Of a DNA stretch of 15,405 bases, positions 1 through 7,554 are shown one piece after another. Every line of letters starts with the position of its first letter. The first letter of the stretch is position 1. Source of the DNA: Gracilaria vermiculophylla (taxonomy: Eukaryota; Rhodophyta; Florideophyceae; Gracilariales; Gracilariaceae). The notes under the pieces were generated by a model, which did no database searches, had not been told where the DNA came from, and saw nothing but the letters and a program-made list of their open reading frames with translations. The stretch spans positions 1,770,722 through 1,786,126 of the forward strand of contig JAHNZQ020000016.1 of the NCBI GenBank assembly GCA_019155205.2. Reading direction: 5' to 3'. Position numbers and translations under genes: made by a program.

Positions 1-166
1 CTGTAGATTTTCTTTCTCCATAACGTGCTGGGTTTTTAAGAAACCGGAGAATTGTAACAAGATGCTTCTTCAAATGTCGGCCAATTTTGGCATATGATTT
101 TTGGTTAGCTTTCAATTGTACAATTTCAAGCTGTTCGGAGCGCGAAAGAGGTGATCCTCGAGCCAT
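1..166 (-). CDS. Tc1/mariner-family transposase, N-terminal part (runs off window)
   Basis: Reading leftward from the ATG at 166-164 the frame is open for 55 codons to the window edge. It starts MARGSPLSRSEQLEIVQLK and continues with a helix-turn-helix-like stretch (SYAKIGRHLKKH) and a segment ending LKNPARYG. This matches the paired N-terminal DNA-binding region of Tc1-like transposases, which bind the terminal inverted repeats and cut and paste the element. The same start (MNRRSPLSRFKQLGIIQLK) appears in the dead copy at 346 on the + strand, which confirms the start codon. No stop is seen in this copy, so it could be intact, but the DDE catalytic domain lies outside the window. Family call is solid; activity is unknown. 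Confidence 0.75.
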   Translation of the reverse strand, partial: MARGSPLSRSEQLEIVQLKANQKSYAKIGRHLKKHLVTILRFLKNPARYGERKST

Positions 167-218
167 ATTGATGGATGTTGATGATGTATTGTTATGATTA
201 TGAAATGGTTTTTACTTA
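1..218 (-). mobile_element. Element B: Tc1/mariner transposon, 5' end
   Basis: Comprises the partial transposase plus its 5' untranslated end. Read on the - strand, 218 to 167 (TAAGTAAAAACC then TTTCATAATCATAAC...) is nearly identical to 294-345 on the + strand, so this is the 5' terminus of the same family as element A, head-to-head with it. The outer TA is at 217-218. The remainder lies left of the window. Confidence 0.65.
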
Positions 219-293
219 CAGTGCGTTTCAAAATCATATCACGCCTAAATAACGCGCCAAAGTAGTAATGTACTGCGCCTTTTGCAGAACATA
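219..293 (+). repeat. Left arm of an interrupted palindromic MITE
   Basis: This 75-bp stretch begins CAGTGCGTTTCAAAA just after a TA (217-218). It is repeated in inverse orientation at 1500-1573, with about six substitutions and one 1-bp gap by hand alignment. Joined at their inner ends the two arms would form a palindrome of about 150 bp with a TATA centre. The outer ends look like mariner terminal repeats and are flanked by TA on both sides. Confidence 0.7.
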
Positions 294-1499
294 TAAGTAA
301 AAACCGTTTCATAATCATAACACTACATCATCAACACCCATAATTATGAATCGACGTTCACCTCTTTCACGCTTCAAACAGCTTGGAATCATACAATTAA
401 AAGCTTAAAGAAAATTATATGTCAAAAATAGCTGACTTTTAAAACTTTATTCATTCACAACACTCCGTATTCTAGAAAATCCAGCAACCTGTAGAACAAA
501 AACACTTAAAAGGCGTTCACACATTTTCAGTCCTGCAGATAAACGAGTTAGAAAACGGAAACTGTGTCAAAGAATAGTTTCATGCAAAACAAATTGCAAA
601 ACCCTTAAACCTCAATGATACTCAATCAATAATTGGACAAAAAATCAATAAAAAACATTGCTCAAGTATAAAAAATTGATTAAAACATTCCATTTAAAAG
701 ATAGCCATAAGCAAAAAAACAATATATTTTTATGCAAACATGGCGTCCTAGACAAATCAATGGGATACAGTTATTTTTTCTGAAGAATAAATATTCAAAT
801 TGAATGTTACAAATTGTTATCAACATTATTGATATGATCTAAGAAAAAACGCTCTGAATTCCGGACATGAAACTCTAGAGGCTGTTCTATAATGGTTAGG
901 GATGGCATATCAGAATATGGAAAAGCAGATATTGTATTTATTGACACATATATAGATTTTGCATGCTATCAAAAAGTTGTTTGTAACTATAGGCCAGCTT
1001 ATAGATATTGTGTACACGGAAGAAGTTTTTTTTTCCAGCGAGATAATTAAGCGGTACACAAATATAAAGTAGTGACAGATTGGCTACAAGAAGCAAGTAT
1101 TATGGTAGTGGATTGGCCAGCAAGCTCCCCTGACGTGAAATCCATTAAAAATGGATGACAGTTCTTATTAAGAGCGCTCTATGGCCACGGAAGGCATTTT
1201 AGCGCAGTTTTTGATTTGAAAAACTGTTTCAAGAATTGCTGGGACAATACATATATTTTTACAATTAATGACTACATCACTTTGATGCCCAAACGCTGTA
1301 TTTTCGTTATTAAGCAAAAAAGTGGAAAAACTAGTTACTGAGTCGCCAAAAGAGACTTAAACTTCACAAAGTTGTTATGATTTTGAAACGGTTTTTGGAC
1401 TTGAATTTATTTTAAATCTTGATCTTGTAGTCGTACTGTACCAAATTCACAATTTTTGTACTTCGACACAGACGTGTCATGGTTTTGAAACAGACTGTA
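294..1499 (+). mobile_element. Element A: dead Tc1/mariner transposon, near full length
   Basis: About 1.2 kb bounded by TA dinucleotides (294-295 and 1498-1499). The left end reads AGTAAAAACCGTTTCATAATC; the right end, read inward on the - strand, reads CAGTCTGTTTCAAAACCATG. These are imperfect inverted repeats sharing GTTTCA-AA-CAT-ACAC. The right boundary is supported by an independent copy at 4568, which starts with the same CAGTCTGTTT and has different flanking sequence. The interior carries a degraded transposase gene. Confidence 0.75.
346..1359 (+). pseudogene. Degraded Tc1/mariner DDE transposase (element A)
   Basis: The ATG at 346 starts MNRRSPLSRFKQL, followed by an in-frame TAA about 20 codons in, more stops and frame changes. 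Recognisable pieces in order: N-terminal DNA-binding remnant; LENPATCR...SPADKRVRKR (the usual linker before the second HTH); then from about 1078 DWLQEASIMVVDWPASSPD. The block normally SPDLNPIEN reads SPDVKSIKN, so the third catalytic acidic residue (E) is replaced by lysine. The C-terminus near VIKQKSGKTSY runs into a TGA at 1339-1341; the related copy at 4704-4764 reads through here to KRD-stop, so that TGA is probably a further mutation. About 335 codons, the normal size for Tc1 transposases. Clearly inactive. Confidence 0.8.
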
Positions 1500-1573
1500 T
1501 ATGCTCTGCAAAAGGCGCACCACAGTACTACTTGGCGCGTTTTTTAGGCGTGATATGGTTTTGAAACGCACTG
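1500..1573 (-). repeat. Right arm of the interrupted palindromic MITE
   Basis: Inverted copy of 219-293, ending GAAACGCACTG before a TA at 1574-1575. Together with the left arm it brackets element A symmetrically. Confidence 0.7.
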
Positions 1574-1724
1574 TACTTCAAGGGCAACGCAGCACCAAGT
1601 ACTTGCGAAACGACAACCGGTGGCTCACATCACTGAACCTTCTCCTCCCTCCAAGCACAAACTGTTCTGAGCTTTGAGATCAGCAAAATCGTGGGGCTTA
1701 AGCTTCCCACTTATCACTTTTCTC

Positions 1725-2470
1725 ATGGCAACTGAGCGCATCTTAGAGCTCAAGAAAGTCTTGTCGAAAGCTGATTTTCACACCGTCGAATTATTCATTT
1801 CGCTTTACAACCAGTTTCCCTCGCAAGAATCTGGCCAGACGACAGTGTGTTTTCAGCTCTTCGTCGAAAATCTTGAGGAGAGGTACAGTAGAGAGTTCAA
1901 GAACTGTCACGAGGTACTTTCTTTGTCACTTGAAGAAGTCGAACAAATTATTGAGAATGAATCAACTGTCTCCCAAGTCCGAAGCGAGAAGAAATAAGGG
2001 TAAGATGCGCCGAGACTGCGGTGACAACGAAAATCGAAAAATGTGTGACCGATCTGCCTCGTCCAAGCACACACAAGAACTAGCGAAAGCTGGCAAACTT
2101 TTGGACAACGAGCAAAGAAACGCTGCCGTACAGAAAGAGACGAATAGGAACAAGCAATATACTGAAGGTCAGAATTCAACATCTCCCATTAAAAAAATAT
2201 AAACCGAGTAAGAATAAAGGTCGATTCTTTTACAAGATTGTGTACCTACTATGAATCTTCGAGTGGACACTTTACCACGCGCGAACAGGAGCTTTTGAAC
2301 GTGGATGATGCTCAACTTATGTCGGAAAGCTATCGTGATGCCATCGCGGAAGTTAGGTTGACTGCCCGAACGAGAATAGAAACTGATGCACAGCAGTTCT
2401 TTGGAGCATCTAAGAAAGATGCCGTCACCGATGTCTGGAAGGGAACTTCGAAATCAATACGCTTTTGAGA
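1725..2470 (+). pseudogene. Possible decayed or split protein-coding region, function unknown
   Basis: I do not recognise this. The ATG at 1725 (context tctcATGGCA) opens 90 codons beginning MATERILELKKVLSKADFH, with heptad-like leucines and acidic helices, ending at TAA 1997. In the +1 frame a Lys/Asn/Gln-rich stretch (about 1957-2202) overlaps its end. In a third frame 2238-2468 encodes a helical-looking segment with no internal stop. An AATAAA lies at 2213-2218. Three successive frames with protein-like composition suggest either a frameshifted gene remnant or exons of a gene with unrecognised introns. No domain is visible; chance open frames are also possible. Confidence 0.25.
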
Positions 2471-3241
2471 ACGCAATCAATGGCGTGAGTCAGCCGCTTT
2501 TGGTCTTGAATACAACAGATAGCCAAAGCCCATTTGATCGTTTTCTGGCGGCGATTGCTTTCAAAGGTGCCGTTCTCACAAGACCGCCGCTTTTTGGTTT
2601 AAGAGTACCAAACACATTGTCCTGAACCATGTCCTTAGCGTTCCCCACCCAAATGTAATCACCTGCTGGTCAGTGGCGTAATCGGCGGTGGCTTTGAGCT
2701 GTTTGTGCAGATGGAACTAGATATAGTAGGTCAATGTCAGATACTCGAACCGAAACATATCAGGAATAGCCAGCTCCTTCATCTGCGATGGTGTTACATG
2801 GTTCCATGCGCACCATGCATCACAATTGGAGCTGACTGCCTGTGGGCGAAGGGCGTTGCGGGTGAGAATGGTTGCTTAAAATGGGGCGCAAGGGGGGCGG
2901 AGGAGCCGCGCACTGATCGCTCACGACGTCTCGGGGCCGAGGCTTGTTTCTCCACAAGCCTGCACCTGATGCGCTGCGCCCGCGGCGCATGGTTTGAATG
3001 AAGAGAGAACGGGCGACGAATCCGGAAAGCAGCAGCCGAAGAGTACGCATCACTCACTGTACGGAACACCGCGTCACAGAACAGTTTCCTCAGAAGCTCC
3101 GTCCACTGTTGCCCGCCACATGCACGAGCCGCCGTACAAAGTTGCGGACAATACCAATGTACCGAACGATATTAAGTCGGAGCTACCGACGCCCACGAGC
3201 TGCGCTTCATTATGTGCACCACCACACTTGCACGTGCACGA

Positions 3242-3277
3242 ATGCGCGCGTGCGCGCGTGCGCGCGTGCGCGCATGC
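3242..3277. repeat. Alternating purine-pyrimidine tract (GTGCGCGC)n, Z-DNA type
   Basis: Thirty-six bases of strictly alternating purine and pyrimidine, built from about four copies of an 8-bp unit GTGCGCGC. It is preceded by a second alternating stretch at 3229-3240 (TGCACGTGCACG). Such CG/TG alternation is the classical sequence class for left-handed DNA. Confidence 0.75.
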
Positions 3278-3726
3278 TCCGCCTCTTTGAGAGAATCTCT
3301 GCCCGTTGGAAAGCTTGAGAACCGTTTAAAACTCGCTGTGGTTAACAATGCACTTTGTACTATGTCGTGTTTCATTCATCTCATGAACCCGCTTGCTGCA
3401 GACACAAGCGTAATATTGAATTAACCCATCAGTCTGGCAAGCTTCTCGTTGAAGTTAGCTGCGCATCTCTTCTTCTCACTCTCCCACGTTCGATGCCAAC
3501 GTATCGCGACGCAGGGGCGAAGACGAAAGAGCGCGACTTGAAGACGACGGCTCATATTTTGCGGCGAAACAATGAGCAATGCAAGCTGTGCGTACGGCAG
3601 ACTGATAGTGCTCTGCGGCGATTGAACGGAGCCGTCTGGTCTGTGAGAATGGCACACATCGGAGAATGGATAAATTCAACCACAATTGTTGAGTAAGATC
3701 CCGACAGTACCCGTTCCCAACCGCAC

Positions 3727-3856
3727 CTGGTTGTTCTGAACAACCAGCTTAAGAGCCTCTCGATTCCATGCAATGTTTGAGGCGGCGGAGGTCCGCTGAA
3801 GTGCTTCCGGTGTCGGGACGAACTTCAGTGAAAGGTGTACCGTTACTTGACGGTAC
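3727..3856. repeat. Two perfect inverted repeats
   Basis: 3727-3736 (CTGGTTGTTC) is followed, after a single central base, by its exact complement at 3738-3747, giving a 21-bp odd palindrome. GTACCGT at 3837-3843 pairs with ACGGTAC at 3850-3856 across a 6-base loop. They may be protein-binding dyads or chance; no gene start is tied to them. Confidence 0.5.
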
Positions 3857-4565
3857 TGCAAAGACACGTTCAGCAGAACAGGGAACTTACTCTTCAGTAC
3901 AACCAAAAGATAGACTTCTGACCCTCAACCCTTACGACTAAACGTGCTCTGTCAAGTAAGGAAACTCCTGCGCTATTAGAGAGTTTACGCAACGTCCGAA
4001 CGTTTCGCTTGCGCTTAGAATGTCGTGAAACGACTTACACGTTGCAGTTTTAAGCCACAACCGCCAAGCAAGCCATCTCACATCTCACTTAAACGCTCTC
4101 CAAGCGAGAACTGACTTATTGTGAAAAACAACAACTTATACTCATCGCAGTTAATACTCATATCTTAAACGAGAACAGAAGTGCTTAAATGAATATTTCT
4201 AGTTACTTTTTACTTGAAATACTGTCTTGTGATCTCACAACCTAAGCGCTAAGTATGCGAAGTCCTGTTTGCGTAAACTGTCTATTATGTCGCACTGAGA
4301 GTGTCACTAAAGGACAGCGCACCAGATCATTCCTGTCAAGAGAGGCTCTGAAAGTCAAATTCAGGGCAGTCCGGAACACCCTGACCTGCCGAGTAGAATG
4401 CAGGACTCAGCAATGCAGTTAAACATCACTCCCGACCACGACCGGAACATGGCACAGCAGACGGGAGACTGTGGACAGTGAGCACCGGCTGCACAGCTTG
4501 CGGGCTAATTAAAGAAAGTAAGGTATCACGTCAGCAGCTACTTTACGGCGGATTCACTGGCAACG

Positions 4566-4764
4566 TACAGTCTGTTTGAGAATCATCACGTTCGTGTGTA
4601 AGTGAAACTTTCGTGATTTTGGTACTGTACGACTACAAAATCGTGTTTTTAAATATATTCGAGTTCAAAAATCGTTTCAAAAACATGACATTTTCATAAA
4701 CTTTCAGTCTCTTTTGGTGACTCCGAAACTAATATTTCCTCCATTTTGGTGAATAACCCGAAAA
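4566..4764 (-). mobile_element. 3' terminus of a mariner copy (family of element A)
   Basis: The left end is TA plus CAGTCTGTTTGAGAATCATC at 4566-4587, the same terminal sequence as the right end of element A. Read on the - strand, the region aligns along its length with 1330-1499, including GTAGTCGTAC, the AAACGATTTTTG block and the CACCAAAAGAGACT block. Its inner part still encodes the transposase C-terminus (VIHQNGGNISFGVTKRD, then stop, about 4755-4704). Homology ends near 4764, where the Asp-rich gene begins, so the rest of the transposon is missing. Confidence 0.75.
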
Positions 4765-5583
4765 AGCACCAAAAATGATGATGATGAAAGTGACGACGAA
4801 AAGAATATAAAGAAGAGCCCCAAGAGCGACGATGATGACGACGATAAGAAGGGCAAGAACAAGAGCTCTAAGGGTAATGACGACGACGATGATGACGACG
4901 AAAAGAAGGGCAAGAAGAAGGGCTCCAAGGGCGATGACGATGACGATGATGACGACGACACGAAGCGCAAGAAGAAGAGCTTCAAGGGCGATGAAGATGA
5001 AGATGATGAAGAAAAGAAGAGCAAGAAGAAGAGCTCCACGGGCGATGACGACGACGATAATGACGAGAAGAAGAGCAAGAAAAAGAGCTCTAAGGGCGAT
5101 GACGACGACGATGATGACGACGACAAGAAGGACAAGAAGAAGAGCTCCAAGGGTGATGCGGATGACGATGATGACGACGACAAGAAGGACAAGAAGAAGA
5201 GCTCCGACGATGACGATGACGATGATAAGAAACCACGTACTGGCCGATTCCCGCATCCCAAGGATGGCGGAGAGGAGAAGACTGATAAGACTGACTCATA
5301 TTACAATGTGGGAGGTCAAAGCGATGGCAGCCTACCGGACGGTTTCTGTGCTTGCAAGCTCTCGACTACCAGGGGTGGCGAATGTTATGACATGGAGGAC
5401 CCTACTGCAGCGTCTGGAAGATGCAAGCCGCGCCTATGTGAGCCCAAATTCGAATGTGTTGCTTCAAGTGAGACCATGTGTGTCAAACGCCGTGGCGGGA
5501 GCAAGGTTGTAATGGTGTCGCCGAACAACTGCAAGGTTGAGTCCGCGGACAATATGGAGATGTTGCTCCCGTACGAAGGATAG
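4753..5583 (+). CDS. 5'-truncated gene: Asp/Lys-Ser repeat linker plus 8-cysteine domain (possible pseudogene)
   Basis: One frame is open from a TGA at 4750-4752 to TAG at 5581-5583 (276 codons). It contains no Met until the C-terminal domain (ECYDMED), so the start is missing. The first few codons lie in mariner sequence (to about 4764); the gene proper starts around 4770. It encodes about eight units of Asp runs alternating with KKxKKKSSKG, a linker (PRTGRFPHPKDGG), then an 89-residue domain starting GQSDGSLPDGFCAC and ending LLPYEG. That domain aligns without gaps to the C-terminus of the protein at 12848: 57 of 89 identical by hand count, with all eight cysteines conserved. Absence of internal stops argues for recent truncation or continued use. 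Signal peptide and N-terminal domain of the paralogue are absent. Alternative: an upstream exon spliced across the mariner remnant, but the acceptor context is poor. Function unknown; probably secreted ancestrally. Confidence 0.8.
   Translation: MTRKSTKNDDDESDDEKNIKKSPKSDDDDDDKKGKNKSSKGNDDDDDDDEKKGKKKGSKGDDDDDDDDDTKRKKKSFKGDEDEDDEEKKSKKKSSTGDDDDDNDEKKSKKKSSKGDDDDDDDDDKKDKKKSSKGDADDDDDDDKKDKKKSSDDDDDDDKKPRTGRFPHPKDGGEEKTDKTDSYYNVGGQSDGSLPDGFCACKLSTTRGGECYDMEDPTAASGRCKPRLCEPKFECVASSETMCVKRRGGSKVVMVSPNNCKVESADNMEMLLPYEG
4828..5232 (+). repeat. Tandem 51-57 bp repeat encoding Asp-run / Lys-Ser units
   Basis: Seven to eight units of 17-19 codons: five to nine acidic residues (mostly Asp), then KK-x-KKK-SS-KG. 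Copies vary mainly at third codon positions (GAC/GAT, AAG/AAA, AGC/TCC/TCT) and keep length in multiples of three, which shows the array has been maintained as coding sequence. Unit 4 has Glu replacing several Asp. Confidence 0.85.
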
Positions 5584-6780
5584 AGTGCGCTGGACAGACA
5601 CATTCCCAAACCAAGTCTAGGTCGAAGATGTTTGACTAAGCGTCTTCTCCGTAGCGTATTTCGGTGATTTAGCAAGCAGTAAACATAACAGCTCGTAATG
5701 TGCAAATTCCATGACCAGGATATTCCTATCATGGAGAATCTCGTAAGATGTGCTAGCGTGCTTGAGGGTGAGCGACTGTCCTGCCCTTTTGAGAAGCAGG
5801 TCTATCAGTAACGTTTGCCATGGTATCTGTAATAGATTGCAGTCGCATGGGAATCAAGTAGGTGATTCTCATGCTCAAACTATGCGCCAGATTGCAAGAA
5901 GTTGTTCTGCAATCGCCTCGCAACCTGGCACGCGACACCCTGCAATCAGACATGGCGAGCGCGCGGCACGGAGAGAAATGTGTTTTTGGCAGCTTCTAGA
6001 CGTGACAGCGTGCCGAGGTGGGCGTGAGCTTTTCCTCTTTGTTGTACCTATTCCTACGATGGGTGCGAGTTACCATGGCTACTGTAGATGACGGAATGAA
6101 ACCGAGCGTTCGCGAGACAAGCAAAGGCGGCACAGGCACAGCATTGGGAACAAACGAGAAGAGCAGTAGCTTTGTGGCGGACCAACAGGGGATGGTTTAA
6201 GCGACTAGTGCGCGACGTATCATGGAACGTAGCGCTTGTCGGGCGATCTCATTTCGTATTAAAAACCGTTGACAAACTATTAGGGCATCGAGACCGGTAA
6301 GTTAAAGCACGGGGTGGAGAAGCGTAAACGGCGCACTGTACGTATGTTGGCGATTTCTTGGGCACATTACCGGTTCCCTTCAGAACGGCGGGAATATTTG
6401 GCGCGATCCCAAGAGAGGACTACAAAATGTGGATGTTGCGGGGGTGACAGAGAATAAAGTGAACTTGTTAGAGGAAGAATATGATCTGGAGGGAACATAG
6501 GTGTGGGGGGAGCAGTGACCGGGCGTGTTTGAAAGTGTTGTGAAAGGTTGCGATGAGGAAAACGCTGAGTGAAAGCGACTTGGAAGGGCATTGGAACTGC
6601 GGAGAGCAGATGAGATGGACGAGGTGGACTAACAGGACTTAAAAGCGTGTTCCATTTGTGTGCACACGTGAGGAATAAATGGAGTTCGGTGGACGGCAGA
6701 CACGGCACTAAAACGGTTTCGTCGAGTATCGAGACGCAACGTAAGGAAGCAGGACAAATTAGCAACACAACATGAGGGTT
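5584..6780. other. Spacer between the Cys-rich gene and the GC-rich promoter region
   Basis: No convincing gene. A 41-codon frame (ATG at 6075, context ttaccATGG) is too short and featureless to call. A long - strand open frame over 6367-7305 has Pro/Arg/Ala-rich composition expected of GC-rich noncoding DNA. No AATAAA is seen close after the stop at 5583. Paired E2F-like motifs lie at 6387-6404. Confidence 0.5.
6387..6404. promoter_or_regulatory. Paired convergent E2F-like sites
   Basis: GGCGGGAA (6387-6394, i.e. TTCCCGCC on the - strand) and TTTGGCGC (6397-6404) lie two bases apart. Both fit the E2F/DP consensus TTTSSCGC or its common variants, known from animals, plants and algae as G1/S control sites. 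The nearest confident start codon is 1.15 kb away, so the target gene, if any, is uncertain. Confidence 0.3.
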
Positions 6781-7100
6781 GGGGCGGCGGGCCGGCGAAC
6801 AAGGGACGCGCACTGCGAAAGGAGTGCCTCCTCCGCGCGTGGAGCGCGGCGGCGGAGGCGCGGGGATTCGGGGTGGCGTGGAGGAGGGGTTGAACTGCGC
6901 AAGCAGCAAGTCTCGTGGAAGGGGCGGTGATTCGCACGGTAAGTCGACGAGCGCCAGCTCGAGTGCGCCGGGCAGTCGGCGAAGGCGCGGACCGGCGAGC
7001 GCGGCCGGGCGGCGGCAACGCAGCGCTCGACACAGCAGCCAAGCAAAGGCGGCGGCGCGCGCGGCGGCGTCGGCGGCGGAGGGCGCGGCGCGAAGAGCAA

Positions 7101-7180
7101 GCGCGCGCCAGTCCACGTGGAGCGCGCGCCAGTCCACGTGGAGCGCGCGCCAGTCCACGTGGAGCGCGCGCCACGCGCGC
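7101..7180. promoter_or_regulatory. Three tandem G-box palindromes in a 21-bp repeat
   Basis: A 21-bp unit (GCGCGCGCCAGTCCACGTGG plus A) occurs three times at 7101, 7122 and 7143, then a partial fourth copy at 7164. Each full unit carries TCCACGTGGA, a perfect 10-bp palindrome with the CACGTG core bound by bHLH and bZIP dimers. Spacing equals two helical turns, putting all cores on the same DNA face about 400 bp before the ATG at 7555. The GCGCGCGC halves add CpG density. Binding is inferred. Confidence 0.6.
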
Positions 7181-7408
7181 GGCGCGCGCTGTACGTCATG
7201 CCGCCGAGGAACGGCGGGCCGTTCCACCGCGGCGCTGCAACGCTTTCGGAGACATGTTGCACACTTGTCCGCGCCACAACAGCTCGGGCGCGTGCGCCCA
7301 CCCACCCCGCCGCCCCCTACGTTTCACGCGTATCATACACGCCCTTCGCCGCCATCCCCCCTTAACGCGCGCCTCACCTCCGCCCCCCGCCCCCGCCCCC
7401 GCCCCGTC

Positions 7409-7524
7409 GTTTGCTCCCCCACTTCCCTCTCCGCTCCGCCTCCCGCCCCCGCCCGCTTGTGCCACTTCCCGCTTCGCTCCTCCGCCCGCCCCCCGCCCGC
7501 TTGTGCCACTTCCCGTCTCGCTCC
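7409..7524 (+). repeat. Pyrimidine-rich 43-44 bp tandem repeats in the 5' flank
   Basis: GCCCGCTTGTGCCACTTCCC at 7451-7470, continuing to 7480, recurs at 7495-7524 with two changes; a weaker third copy lies at 7409-7438. The coding strand is almost purine-free from about 7375 to the ATG at 7555. Likely promoter/5' leader of the following gene. Confidence 0.55.
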
Positions 7525-7554
7525 GCCCCGCGCCGCCCTCCCCCCCGCTCCGTC

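Larger units (their letters stand above)
2640..4565. other. Spacer without a supported gene
   Basis: Only short overlapping open frames occur on both strands. Composition is uneven: 2860-3300 is GC-rich, while 3900-4560 is average to AT-rich. It includes a small inverted repeat (AGGCTTGT at 2940-2947 with its complement at 2954-2961), the alternating purine-pyrimidine tract at 3242-3277 and two inverted repeats at 3727-3856, listed separately. I see no homology to the N-terminal domain of the secreted protein at 12848 in the 4000-4565 part, where the missing 5' end of the next gene might have been expected. Confidence 0.5.

Noticed and set aside
3676..3906. 76-codon - strand frame with plausible beta-like sequence
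   Set aside because: Short, no recognised motif, no promoter or homologue in the window; kept as spacer.
4704..5261. 185-codon - strand Ser/Leu/Phe-rich frame opposite the Asp repeat
   Set aside because: Antisense shadow of the repeat; only its last about 17 codons are meaningful, as the mariner transposase C-terminus.
4832..5512. 226-codon + strand Thr/Arg/Met-rich frame over the Asp repeat
   Set aside because: Out-of-frame reading; the other frame keeps the paralogous 8-Cys domain and shows third-position variation.
6075..6200. 41-codon small ORF with good start context
   Set aside because: Too short for a call from sequence alone; no signal peptide, domain or repeat elsewhere in the window.
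6367..7305. 312-codon - strand open frame with HVDWRAL repeats
   Set aside because: It lies in CpG-rich DNA with equally long + strand frames over the same bases. The repeats are the G-box units read backwards, and the composition is Pro/Ala/Arg-rich without a domain.
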